Assembly: GCA_002839805.1 (NCBI GenBank)
Contig: PGYT01000003.1
Location: forward strand, 84,139-148,138
Reading direction: 5' to 3'
Length of the DNA stretch: 64,000 nucleotides
From: Ignavibacteriae bacterium HGW-Ignavibacteriae-2
GTDB lineage: Bacteria > Bacteroidota > Ignavibacteria > Ignavibacteriales > Melioribacteraceae
The notes under the pieces were generated by a model. The model was not told the DNA's origin. It worked only from the letters and a program-made list of their open reading frames with translations, and made no database searches. Positions within the stretch are counted from its first letter, which is position 1, and each line of letters opens with the position of its first letter. The position numbers and the translations under genes were made by a program. Below are positions 1 through 8,189 of the stretch, in pieces.

Positions 1-606
1 AATCTCATCACATATCGCAAGGTCAGCGTCTTCATTGGATGCTATAAGAATCAGTTTATTCTGTTTTTCCCTGCCGATTATTTCGTAAACGGCATCTTTG
101 CCTTGATTATCGAGTGTGGAGGTAGGTTCGTCAAAAATATATAGTTCCGGATTGTGCTGCATAGCAAAAATAAATTTCATTCTTTGTTTCATTCCGGAGG
201 AATAACCCTTCAATATATCATTACGTCTGTCGTAAAGATTAAAATTATCAAACAACCTTTTGATCTTATCTTCTTCATAATTTAATCCGCGTATCTTAGC
301 AAAATGAATCAGGTTTTCTTCTGCTGTAAATTCGTCGTATAAAATTAGATAGGGCGATACAAACCCTACGTGATTGTAAAGATCGTCTACGGTAATTGTT
401 TTATTGTTGAAAGTATGTGTCGCGTTACCAGAAGTTGGTGAAGCGAGTCCGATTATAATCTTTGAAAGTGTGGATTTCCCCGAGCCGTTTGAACCTGCAA
501 TTCCATAAACTCGTCCAGTTTTGAAATTATAATCGATATCTTTAAAAACTAATCGTCTGCCGAAAATTTTTGTAAGCTTACTCAGCCGCAGAGAATAATC
601 ATTCAT
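1..606 (-). CDS. ABC transporter ATP-binding protein, truncated by window edge (CcmA-like?)
   Basis: The minus-strand reading frame opens with ATG at 606 (an in-frame stop lies just upstream at 616-618) and runs off the left edge, so about 202 N-terminal residues are visible. It is a soluble ATPase subunit that would power a membrane transporter. Visible motifs are Walker A GSNGSGKST near residue 38, the signature YSSGM near residue 137, and Walker B LYIFDEP followed by a D-loop. The short spacing and the text around the motifs resemble heme-exporter (CcmA-type) ATPases. The permease is not in view, so the substrate is inferred only weakly. It lies downstream of the metalloprotease gene on the same strand, and its start overlaps a 36-codon ORF by 8 bases, suggesting translational coupling. 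The C-terminus is outside the window. Confidence 0.85.
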   Translation of the reverse strand, partial: MNDYSLRLSKLTKIFGRRLVFKDIDYNFKTGRVYGIAGSNGSGKSTLSKIIIGLASPTSGNATHTFNNKTITVDDLYNHVGFVSPYLILYDEFTAEENLIHFAKIRGLNYEEDKIKRLFDNFNLYDRRNDILKGYSSGMKQRMKFIFAMQHNPELYIFDEPTSTLDNQGKDAVYEIIGREKQNKLILIASNEDADLAICDEI

Positions 607-709
607 TCGTAAACTCTATAACTGATTCGGGGAATGGGAAGTTAAAATTATTCTCGACATCAAAACGAAATTTTACAGCATTTATTATATTTTTAGACTT
701 TTTACTCAT
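599..709 (-). CDS. possible 36-residue small protein linking two genes
   Basis: A short frame begins with ATG at 709, overlapping the last codons of the metalloprotease gene, and ends with TGA at 599-601, overlapping the ABC ATPase start by 8 bases. The product would be Lys-rich at its N-terminus and Asn/Phe/Pro-rich in the middle (ending EFTNE), with no signal peptide or membrane segment. A GAAGGGA-like sequence lies about 20 bases upstream, which is too far for a strong ribosome site. It fills the gap between two co-directional genes exactly, so it may be a real small gene or only a coupling ORF that carries ribosomes to the ATPase start. No family was recognised. Confidence 0.3.
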   Translation of the reverse strand: MSKKSKNIINAVKFRFDVENNFNFPFPESVIEFTNE

Positions 710-2405
710 TATATATTACAATTTTTCCCTTCTTAATTTTATCGCCCGATTTAGTAACATAGATATAAATGCCTGTTGGTAGTCTATGTCCGCTGTCGTC
801 CATTCCATTCCATCGAACAACAATTTTTTCACCCGCTATAATATCTTTTGAGGATGAATAAACTAAATTCATACCTGTAGTATAAATATTTAAGTCGGCA
901 ATTTCCAAAATGTTTGGTTCAGCGGGAATAAATATTGATGAATTATTCGAATAAACGAAAGGTTGTGGAAAAGCGAAATCGAGTACTTCGCGGTTAATCT
1001 CTGATCCGCGTACTTCTTCATTATTAAAGATATTACTTTCAACAAATAAATCTGGGAAAGTAGTTTCGAGTTTGGAGTAATATTGATTTACAATTTTTTT
1101 TGTGCCTGTTTCATTTGAGGTGGCCAATGTATATATAATTTCACTTTTGGAAAAAGGGGAAGATTTCCCATTTTCTATGTCGGCATTGGTAATCAAAGAA
1201 ACTAAAGTATCTCTAAAGTTAGAAGTTGTTATTTCGAAAAAAAGAAAATTGTTTGATATAGGGCTCGTGGATAAAGTATACTCTTTATGAGGTGGAACAT
1301 ATTGAAAAGGGGGAGAAGATTGTCTTATGAGAGGATAGTTTTTCGCTTCTTCGAAATATTCGCCAGGTTTTGTTCTGCTGCTTGTAAAGTAACACCATAT
1401 ACCGAATTCGTTCCAGGCATTTTTTAAAGACATTCCATTTTCGAATAAAGCTAATGAAAGAGCTTCAACAGCGTTGCCCTTTATTTTCAGTATTTCCCAG
1501 GCGCGTTTAATTATTTTATGACCTTTCATAGGATCCCCTGTCCTGGCAAATTTCTGCTGAAGATAAAAATAAAATACGGGCAACTGGTAACCGCTGAATT
1601 GTTTTAATGAATTGAATGTTTTATTGAAATAATCCGGAATAAAAGAATAATAATCGTTTATTTCATCGTAAACAAATTCTTCCATCGCGCTTGAAGTTAA
1701 CTCGTGTAAAACTCTCTCCGTATCAAAAAAACCGTAAGCGCCCAATTGCAAAGCGTGATGAAATTCATGAGCAGCCGTTACTTTTGCTGCATCAATTCCA
1801 TGTGTATAGAAACTACCAATAAAATCATTTTCAATAATTATAAAGCTTGAGTTTGAACCGTTGTCCAAAGTTGTTGCGCCGTAGTCTCCCAGGTTAAGCA
1901 GATAAATATCATATTTATCATCGCCTCCTTTAATTCCGTCTTTGGGAGGAGGGGCGTACCCAAGATAGTTTACTTCGTAATCGTAAGATTTATCCAACGC
2001 CGCTGCTAAAGAATCCACGGACATTTTTACAATCTCAGCGTCGCTCATTCCAAAAACGGTAAAATATTTCGGTGCATTAATTCCGGTAGTGTCGTAATGG
2101 ATTCTGAATATTTTTGAGGGACTAACTGAGCTTTTATGCAAATCATCGCGTCTTTCCATTAGTGTACTTAAAATAATCTGTTGATCGGGAGTGAATAAGT
2201 TAAAATTTGTTCTTATATCTGCTGAGATTCCAAATCCGCATTTTACGTCGCGTTGAGTGGTTTGTACTTCATTCTGAGTTTTAGTTTTGCCTCCAATTCC
2301 GCGGGATTCAAGAAACGTATTATATAACGAATCCAAATTATTTTGCGCGTATGTTGTTAAACTGAGTGTTAATAATAGAAACCCGGTTATGCAATTTTTT
2401 TTCAT
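702..2405 (-). CDS. MXAN_6640-type secreted metalloprotease with FlgD-like C-terminal domain
   Basis: A 567-residue protein with a signal peptide (residues 1-20, ending TYA before Q). It carries a zinc-protease motif HEFHH at residues 213-217, preceded by AA and followed about 20 residues later by a Glu-rich stretch (SAMEEFVYDE) that may supply the third ligand. This arrangement matches the putative metalloproteases named MXAN_6640 family. The last 80 residues form an Ig-like FlgD/T9SS-type tail with WNGMDDSGHRLPTGIYIY, seen on many exported proteins of this phylum, and the residues preceding it are probably beta-rich. It should act outside the cytoplasm, but its substrate is unknown. It sits at the head of a minus-strand run leading into the 36-codon ORF and the ABC ATPase. 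Confidence 0.75.
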   Translation of the reverse strand: MKKNCITGFLLLTLSLTTYAQNNLDSLYNTFLESRGIGGKTKTQNEVQTTQRDVKCGFGISADIRTNFNLFTPDQQIILSTLMERRDDLHKSSVSPSKIFRIHYDTTGINAPKYFTVFGMSDAEIVKMSVDSLAAALDKSYDYEVNYLGYAPPPKDGIKGGDDKYDIYLLNLGDYGATTLDNGSNSSFIIIENDFIGSFYTHGIDAAKVTAAHEFHHALQLGAYGFFDTERVLHELTSSAMEEFVYDEINDYYSFIPDYFNKTFNSLKQFSGYQLPVFYFYLQQKFARTGDPMKGHKIIKRAWEILKIKGNAVEALSLALFENGMSLKNAWNEFGIWCYFTSSRTKPGEYFEEAKNYPLIRQSSPPFQYVPPHKEYTLSTSPISNNFLFFEITTSNFRDTLVSLITNADIENGKSSPFSKSEIIYTLATSNETGTKKIVNQYYSKLETTFPDLFVESNIFNNEEVRGSEINREVLDFAFPQPFVYSNNSSIFIPAEPNILEIADLNIYTTGMNLVYSSSKDIIAGEKIVVRWNGMDDSGHRLPTGIYIYVTKSGDKIKKGKIVIYNE

Positions 2406-2548
2406 ATTTCATCAATAATATTTTTAAAGTGTTATAAGATAGTTATAGTAGAATCGTCTTTCAATGTCTTGGCTTTCTGTTCTGTTTTTTTGAACTACAG
2501 ATGCCTATTAGTTAGATTAAAAAATTAGAGGCGGGATTCAGGCTATTT

Positions 2549-3013
2549 CTATTTTTGTTTAAGTCTTATTTCTCTTCTTATTAACGCCTGTTCGAATCGT
2601 CGTTTTTCTTCATCAGTCTCAGGTATAATTCCAGGAGTTTTAACAGGTTTGCCGTTTTCGTCGAGACCAACAAAAGTTAGATATGCGGAGTTTGTGTGAC
2701 CTGAAATTCCTTTAATATAATTGGCAGAATTTACTTTAACTCCCACTTCCAGAGACGTATTAAACGTTCTGTTTACCGAAGCGCAAAGCGTTACAACTTC
2801 GCCGAGTTTTATAGGATGATGAAAATCAATTCTATCTACGGAGGCTGTAACGCACACTCGGTTAGAGTGTTTGGAAGCAGCGAGAGCGGCGCATATATCT
2901 ATCCAATGCATCAACTGCCCGCCCAATAAATTGCCCAATTGATTTGTATGGTTGGGAAGTACAAGTTCAGTCATAGTAACAACAGAATCTTTAACAGTTT
3001 TAGTTGTCGTCAC
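2549..3013 (-). CDS. acyl-CoA thioesterase, HotDog fold (YciA/BACH type)
   Basis: A 154-residue single HotDog domain that hydrolyses acyl-CoA to free acid and CoA in the cytoplasm. The N-terminal TNQLGNLLGGQLMHWID segment is the typical start of the YciA/BACH-type fold with its conserved Gly-Gly, followed by the DRIDFHHPI strand. The reading frame starts with GTG at 3013, which has a good ribosome site (AAGGGG, 4-5 bases upstream). An internal Met at residue 14 is the alternative start. It follows bamD by 8 bases and is probably co-transcribed with it. Chain-length preference cannot be told from sequence. Confidence 0.85.
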   Translation of the reverse strand: MTTTKTVKDSVVTMTELVLPNHTNQLGNLLGGQLMHWIDICAALAASKHSNRVCVTASVDRIDFHHPIKLGEVVTLCASVNRTFNTSLEVGVKVNSANYIKGISGHTNSAYLTFVGLDENGKPVKTPGIIPETDEEKRRFEQALIRREIRLKQK

Positions 3014-3021
3014 ATTTCCCC

Positions 3022-3774
3022 TTAATTATTATTTTTAGCTAATAATGTTTCCTGTAATTTCGTGAGTTCTTCCGCTTTTGTGTCATCAGGGTATCTGGTC
3101 AAAAAATCAGCTATGTCATTTAGAGCGCTGCCCTTCATCTCTTTCATCATTTCTAATTGAATTTTATTGTATAAAGACATTGGGGCATATTTTGTGTCAT
3201 GGTATGTTTCAGCTACAATTCCGTAATAATCTATAGCGGCATTATAATAAGACATCCTTTCGTAAATAAGCGCGCTTTTATATTCTTTTTCTGCAATTTT
3301 ACCGTTGAGCTCTTTTATTTTCGTAGAAGCCTCTTCAACTTTTGCGTCAACGGGAAAATAATCAATAAACGCTTGATACTCATCTATAGCTTTTTTGGTG
3401 TAGGCCTGATCAAGTTGGTATGGCGGAGATAGCTGATAATATGATTCGGCAAGCATATATTGAGCTTCAGGAATAAAAGGGCTTGCCGGAATATCGCGGA
3501 TAAGTTTGCTGAACTCGTAAGCGGCGAGTAAATACTGATCTTTCTTATAATATGTGAATCCGAGGTAATACTGAGCGTCATCATTTACTGTGCTGGCAGG
3601 GTATTGCAATAATATTGCTTGAAATTCATTCGAAGCTTCCTGATAATCCTCATTGTTAAAAAGCCCCATGGCGTAATCAAAATGCTCTTGAGGTGTATAC
3701 TCGGATGTATTTTTTATGCTTGAGCAACCGATTATAGAAGCTAATATAAATGTTACAAATAGTAATTTTCTCAT
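3022..3774 (-). CDS. bamD: outer membrane assembly lipoprotein BamD
   Basis: A 250-residue lipoprotein with a lipobox ending in Cys17 (SIIGC). The mature part is made of TPR-like helices: the opening YTPQEHFDYAMGLFNNEDYQEASNEF is the typical BamD/YfiO start, followed by repeats with YYLGFTYYKK, AQYMLAESYY and a final repeat near residue 220. BamD is a periplasm-facing component of the BAM complex, which inserts beta-barrel proteins into the outer membrane. That suits a genome encoding barrels such as those at 13694 and 46695. It is the first gene of a two-gene unit with the thioesterase. A divergent intergenic region of about 217 bases separates it from the dipeptidase gene. Confidence 0.88.
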   Translation of the reverse strand: MRKLLFVTFILASIIGCSSIKNTSEYTPQEHFDYAMGLFNNEDYQEASNEFQAILLQYPASTVNDDAQYYLGFTYYKKDQYLLAAYEFSKLIRDIPASPFIPEAQYMLAESYYQLSPPYQLDQAYTKKAIDEYQAFIDYFPVDAKVEEASTKIKELNGKIAEKEYKSALIYERMSYYNAAIDYYGIVAETYHDTKYAPMSLYNKIQLEMMKEMKGSALNDIADFLTRYPDDTKAEELTKLQETLLAKNNN

Positions 3775-3991
3775 TTTAACCCAGATTAATTCTAGAATTT
3801 TAAGACATCAAAGTTACTTAAAAAAGGTGACGCGTCAAAAAGTTCCTGCATTGATAAAATTATTTGACTTATTGTTAGATTTCATCTTTAATCTTTCCAA
3901 ATATTCTAATTTCTACGAAAATATTTGATGCTAATATTTAACCACTTTTATTATATTCATAACCGAATCTGAGAATAGCCGGGAAAACAGC

Positions 3992-5182
3992 ATGAAAAAA
4001 GTACTTTTGGGTTTTATTACGCTAATTATGAGTATCAACTTAACAGCGGGTGATAAATTGTACGAAAAAGCGAAAGAACTTGCCCAGAAATATATTATCG
4101 TCGATACACATATTGATCTTCCACTCCGCTTGAATAATGGATGGGAAGATATTTCAAAAAAAACTGCTTCGGGCGAATATGATTATATTCGGGTATTAGA
4201 GGGCGGATTAAATGTTTCATTTATGTCTATTTATGTACCGCCACGATTGCAAGGCACACCTGAGGCAAAACAATATGCCGATAATCTTATTTCTCTAGTC
4301 GAAAAAATTGCTATAAGCTATCCCGATAAATTTGCTCTGGCAAATTCAGTAAAGGATATTGTCGGAAATTTTGAAAAAGGACTCATTTCATTACCAATGG
4401 GAATGGAAAATGGAGCTCCGATAGAAAATATTGATTTATTAAAATTCTATTACGATAAAGGCATTCGATATGTTACTCTTACACATGCAAAATGGAATAA
4501 CATTTGTGATTCTTCTTATGATGAAGAAAGAAAATGGCACGGTCTTAGTCCGTTTGGAAAAGAAATTATTAAAGAAATGAATAGAATTGGGATGATTATT
4601 GACATATCGCACGTAACCGACGAAACCTTCTATCAGGTTATTGAACTTTCAAAGACTCCCGTTATCGCATCACATTCTTCCTGCCGGTTTTATACTCCCG
4701 GATTCGAAAGGAATATGGACGACGATATGATTAAAACTCTTGCAAAAACCGGAGGAGTAATTCAGATAAATTTCGGGTCCGATTTTATCGATGAAGACTA
4801 CATTACAAGAAAAAAGGAATACAGGGCAGAGGTTGAAAACTATATTGAAGAACATCATCTCGATAAAGACAATCCACAGGTAGAAGAATTTAAAAAAAAT
4901 TATTCTGAACAACATCCTTTAGGTTATTCCACCGTTAAAAAAGTCGCTGATCATATAGATCATGTTATTAAACTCGTTGGTGTTGATTACGTAGGACTTG
5001 GATCCGACTTTGAGGGTGTTGGAGATACTTTACCTGATGGATTAAAAGATGTTTCGATGTACCCGAATTTAATTTATGAATTATTAAAACTCGGTTATAC
5101 TGAAAATGACATTCAAAAAATATGTTCTGGAAATTTATTGAGAGTATGGCAACAAATTGAAGATTATGCGGCTGCCAATTAA
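3992..5182 (+). CDS. membrane dipeptidase, peptidase family M19
   Basis: A 396-residue zinc dipeptidase with a signal peptide (residues 1-20, ending TAG). The first metal pair is visible in VDTHIDLP (His40 and Asp42). The bridging Glu is in MGMENG, with later His ligands in DISHVTDE and SHSSCR and a conserved Asp in GLGSDFEGV. Family M19 enzymes cleave dipeptides at the cell surface or in the periplasm, so this protein probably recycles dipeptides released by other exported peptidases such as the S46 enzyme at 53601. Length is normal for the family. The gene stands alone, reading away from bamD. Confidence 0.88.
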   Translation: MKKVLLGFITLIMSINLTAGDKLYEKAKELAQKYIIVDTHIDLPLRLNNGWEDISKKTASGEYDYIRVLEGGLNVSFMSIYVPPRLQGTPEAKQYADNLISLVEKIAISYPDKFALANSVKDIVGNFEKGLISLPMGMENGAPIENIDLLKFYYDKGIRYVTLTHAKWNNICDSSYDEERKWHGLSPFGKEIIKEMNRIGMIIDISHVTDETFYQVIELSKTPVIASHSSCRFYTPGFERNMDDDMIKTLAKTGGVIQINFGSDFIDEDYITRKKEYRAEVENYIEEHHLDKDNPQVEEFKKNYSEQHPLGYSTVKKVADHIDHVIKLVGVDYVGLGSDFEGVGDTLPDGLKDVSMYPNLIYELLKLGYTENDIQKICSGNLLRVWQQIEDYAAAN

Positions 5183-5488
5183 TGGGTAATTCTTCGGTTT
5201 ATTAAATTCTCAGTTTAAAGGAGCAAAAAGAAATAAATTTTTTTTAGGGCATTAAACTAACTACTGGTTAAATGCGGTTTTAACATTTGGATGCATGGTT
5301 ATTCGTCTATCATTCGAATGAATATATCCTGAAAATTTAATAATTGTCCGTTTTTAAATGAAATAAATTTCTATGGTATAAATAAATCCGTATTAATTCC
5401 TTTTGCCATTTTCGAATCCCCAAATTTTGTTACATAATTTCGCTATAACGCGTACAACCTTTTTTACTTTATCTGGTCTAATAATACG
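5183..5488. other. 306-base gene-free stretch upstream of the sigma operon
   Basis: No credible reading frame, tRNA or structured RNA was seen. The stretch is AT-rich and must hold the promoter of the ECF sigma operon, but no confident -35/-10 pair could be picked. The one notable element is a perfect 12-base palindrome, TCATTCGAATGA, at 5310-5321, about 170 bases before the sigma factor start. No sequence copy linking it to another promoter was noticed. Confidence 0.5.
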
Positions 5489-6073
5489 ATGACGGAAACA
5501 ATCAAAGATTTCGAACTGATAAAAAAAGCTCAAAAGGGAGATATGCAGGCTTTCGAGGAATTACTATATAAGTACGACCGCGCCGTTATGAATATTGCCG
5601 CTTCCTATAGAAATGATGAAGAAGACGCAAAAGATATTTATCAGGAAGTATTTATGAGAGTGTTTAAAGGAATAAAAACATTTCGGTTTAACAGTGAGTT
5701 TTCAACTTGGTTGTTTCGAATTACCGCGAATGTTTGTGTATCCTTTCATCACAGTAAAAAAAGACATCATTTTGAATCAATTGACAAAACAATCGGTTAC
5801 GAAAATGACTTTTCTACTCCGGTATCCGAAACAATTGATAGCGGTTTACAAACTGATTCATTGGCAATAGATGAAGAAATGTCAAGACATATAGATGCTG
5901 CATTAAAGGAATTACCCCCTCAGCAAAAACTTGTATTTACTTTGAAATTTTATGAGGGATATAAAATTCGCGAGATAGCCGAAATGATGAATTGTAACGA
6001 TGGAACCATTAAACGGTATCTTTTTACCGCTACAAATAGAATGCGTGATAAACTTAAAACACTGGCTGAATAA
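5489..6073 (+). CDS. ECF-type RNA polymerase sigma factor
   Basis: A 194-residue sigma-70 family factor of the extracytoplasmic-function group. Region 2 is at residues 25-90, including DAKDIYQEVFMRVFKGI and STWLFRITANVC. Region 4 is at residues 135-190, with LPPQQKLVFTLKFYEG and a helix-turn-helix REIAEMMNCNDGTIKRYL. It would direct RNA polymerase to a small regulon in response to an envelope signal. The next gene, 14 bases downstream, encodes a membrane anti-sigma factor, and two GGD-repeat proteins follow, so all four genes are probably one autoregulated operon. The target promoter motif is not evident. Confidence 0.92.
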   Translation: MTETIKDFELIKKAQKGDMQAFEELLYKYDRAVMNIAASYRNDEEDAKDIYQEVFMRVFKGIKTFRFNSEFSTWLFRITANVCVSFHHSKKRHHFESIDKTIGYENDFSTPVSETIDSGLQTDSLAIDEEMSRHIDAALKELPPQQKLVFTLKFYEGYKIREIAEMMNCNDGTIKRYLFTATNRMRDKLKTLAE

Positions 6074-6087
6074 GGGTAAGGGAAGAA

Positions 6088-7056
6088 ATGAGTAAAGAAA
6101 AACTTAATGAATTAATGCAATTGTATCTGTTCGGTGAACTTGAAGAGGCGGAACAAAAAAAAATAGAAGAAATTCTCAAAAATTCGCCTGAAGCCGCAGA
6201 AGAATTCGAGTCAACAAAATCTCTTTTTAAGACTTTCTCTTCAAATAAGCCCGGAAAAATTAAAGAGGAAGTTTTGCTTGAGGCACGCCGTGAACTAATT
6301 AGAAACATAAACAACGCAAAAAATAAACCCGCTTTTTTTGAAAACCTGTTTGCCATAATTCAATCTGCCCAGCTTACCGGGTATAAATTGGCGGCCGGTG
6401 GAGTATTCTTTTTGGCAATAGGAATTTTATCAGGATATTTATTGTTCAGCGTTAGTATTTCAGAAATTGCAGATAAAAAAAATAAAGTAGTAAATATTGA
6501 TGAAGTGCTTTCATCAGGTGCGAATTTAGCTAATTTCAGATTGTCCGATACATATGCCCCCGATGGAAAAATTACTATAACTTTTGAAGCGGCACAGCCT
6601 TATAAATATACCGGAGAAATTGAGGATTTAACCGTTCAAAAACTTATGGCTAATCTTATTACAAACAGTGAAAATCCGGGATTTAAAATTAAAACAGTTA
6701 ATACAATAGCTGAAAGAGTAAATAAAAATTTTATTCCGGATAAAGATGTTAAAAACGCATTAATAATTTCTCTTAAAAGCGATGATAATGTTGGTGTAAG
6801 AAGAGCGGCTATGGATGTACTTATTAAATACCCATTCGATACAGAAATTAGAGATGCGTTATTGTTTGTGCTTGCGCACGATACCAATCCCGGGCAACGT
6901 ATATCTGCTGTTAATCTTCTTGCCGGGGTTATATCGGATGGCGCGAAAATGGATTCATCAGTAAAAAAAGTATTAGATAAAAAAGTTAAGACCGAGCCGA
7001 ATCTGTTTGTAAAAAAAATGGCGGAGTCTTTATTGGAAGGAGAAGAATTAAGATGA
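6088..7056 (+). CDS. membrane anti-sigma factor with HEAT-like repeats
   Basis: A 322-residue protein. Residues 1-70 form a helical anti-sigma domain (LYLFGELEEAEQKKIEE) in which the zinc-binding His/Cys residues of the classic ZAS motif are absent (NSPEAAEEF in that position). One membrane segment spans residues 101-123. The periplasmic part ends in two or three HEAT-like helical repeats (VGVRRAAMDVLIKYP and PGQRISAVNLLAGV, residues 245-300). The inferred role is to hold the upstream ECF factor at the membrane and release it on a signal read by the HEAT domain. Its ribosome site AAGGGAAGAA is good, and the stop overlaps the next start by 4 bases (ATGA), so translation is coupled. A protein with only the HEAT role cannot be excluded. 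Confidence 0.8.
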   Translation: MSKEKLNELMQLYLFGELEEAEQKKIEEILKNSPEAAEEFESTKSLFKTFSSNKPGKIKEEVLLEARRELIRNINNAKNKPAFFENLFAIIQSAQLTGYKLAAGGVFFLAIGILSGYLLFSVSISEIADKKNKVVNIDEVLSSGANLANFRLSDTYAPDGKITITFEAAQPYKYTGEIEDLTVQKLMANLITNSENPGFKIKTVNTIAERVNKNFIPDKDVKNALIISLKSDDNVGVRRAAMDVLIKYPFDTEIRDALLFVLAHDTNPGQRISAVNLLAGVISDGAKMDSSVKKVLDKKVKTEPNLFVKKMAESLLEGEELR

Positions 7057-8168
7057 AAAATAGCCCATATAATTTAATATTTGCAGTTTTGCTGGTAGGC
7101 GCAACATTTGTTTTTGCTGAACAGCAGGGAATTACAAAATCGTATAAGGTCTCAAAAGGTGTAACGCTTGATGTATCAGTTAATCCTGGAGATATAATAA
7201 TTAAAAGCTGGGATAAAAATGAAATTAGTTTTAATTCCAAAGACATGGATGCAAACGACTGGAGAAATGTGGAATTTAAGGAAATCGACAATACTCTGTA
7301 TTTTAACTTTCGGCCTAAAAAAGGGTGGGGCAACTTTACTTTTTTTGTCCCATCGGTTACTCATTTACGATTAAGAACAACCAATGGAGATATAGAATTA
7401 AAGAATAAAATTACTGGAGACGTTGATTTGAGAACTTCAGGAGGGGATTTAATTACAAACGAAATTCAGGGGAGATTGACGGCATCAACATCCGGTGGAG
7501 ATATTCACCTTGGTGATATATCCGGGCCCATTAATGTGAACACCTCAGGTGGAGATATTATAATAGGATCTGTCTCCGGCAATAATGCCGAAGTAAATAC
7601 GATGGGGGGCGATATCCAAATTATTGGTACGGAAGGGAATCTAAACGCAAAAACATACGGTGGAGATATTACAATTGGGGATATAGGCGGAAATGCATTT
7701 GTTACTACTTTCGGTGGAGATGTGGAATTAAAGAATGTTTCAGGAAAAGCAATAATGGAAACGTATGGGGGGGACATTTCTTTGTTAAGCGCCAATGGTC
7801 ATGTTAGTGCGGAAACAAAAGGCGGAGACATTTCCCTAAAAAATGTTAAAGGCAGCCTGGATGCAAAAACATCGGGGGGTAGTATTTATGCGGAGCTCGA
7901 TCCAGCACACTCTGGACAGAGCAATTTGAAATCGGCCAATGGTCAAATTGAGTTGAGATTATCCCCCTCATCAAAAGTTGACATAGACGCTCTCATAAAA
8001 ATGCGAGGCTCGCATGAACAAGGCAGCAGAATATATACGGACTTTGGAGGAAAAACGAATTTAGAAAAAAATAAAAATACAATTAGTTATAAAACAGCCA
8101 TAAACGGCGGGGGTCAGCAAATCAATATTTCTACGACAAACTCTGATATAATAATTAAAAAAAAATAA
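7053..8168 (+). CDS. DUF4097 beta-helix protein with GGD repeats, first of pair
   Basis: A 371-residue exported protein with a signal peptide (residues 1-23, ending FAE). After a first beta domain (residues 25-105) come about nine repeats of 18 residues, each opening with T-x-GGD-I/V (residues 108-275), then a closing domain. The regular GGD spacing and alternating hydrophobic residues predict a right-handed beta-helix of the DUF4097 (putative adhesin) type, with the Gly-Gly-Asp turn stacked along one face. The function of the family is unknown; its link to ECF/anti-sigma pairs suggests an envelope-stress or surface role. It is translationally coupled to the anti-sigma gene. Confidence 0.8.
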   Translation: MKNSPYNLIFAVLLVGATFVFAEQQGITKSYKVSKGVTLDVSVNPGDIIIKSWDKNEISFNSKDMDANDWRNVEFKEIDNTLYFNFRPKKGWGNFTFFVPSVTHLRLRTTNGDIELKNKITGDVDLRTSGGDLITNEIQGRLTASTSGGDIHLGDISGPINVNTSGGDIIIGSVSGNNAEVNTMGGDIQIIGTEGNLNAKTYGGDITIGDIGGNAFVTTFGGDVELKNVSGKAIMETYGGDISLLSANGHVSAETKGGDISLKNVKGSLDAKTSGGSIYAELDPAHSGQSNLKSANGQIELRLSPSSKVDIDALIKMRGSHEQGSRIYTDFGGKTNLEKNKNTISYKTAINGGGQQINISTTNSDIIIKKK

Positions 8169-8189
8169 ATTACCGAGGGGGAAATTTTT

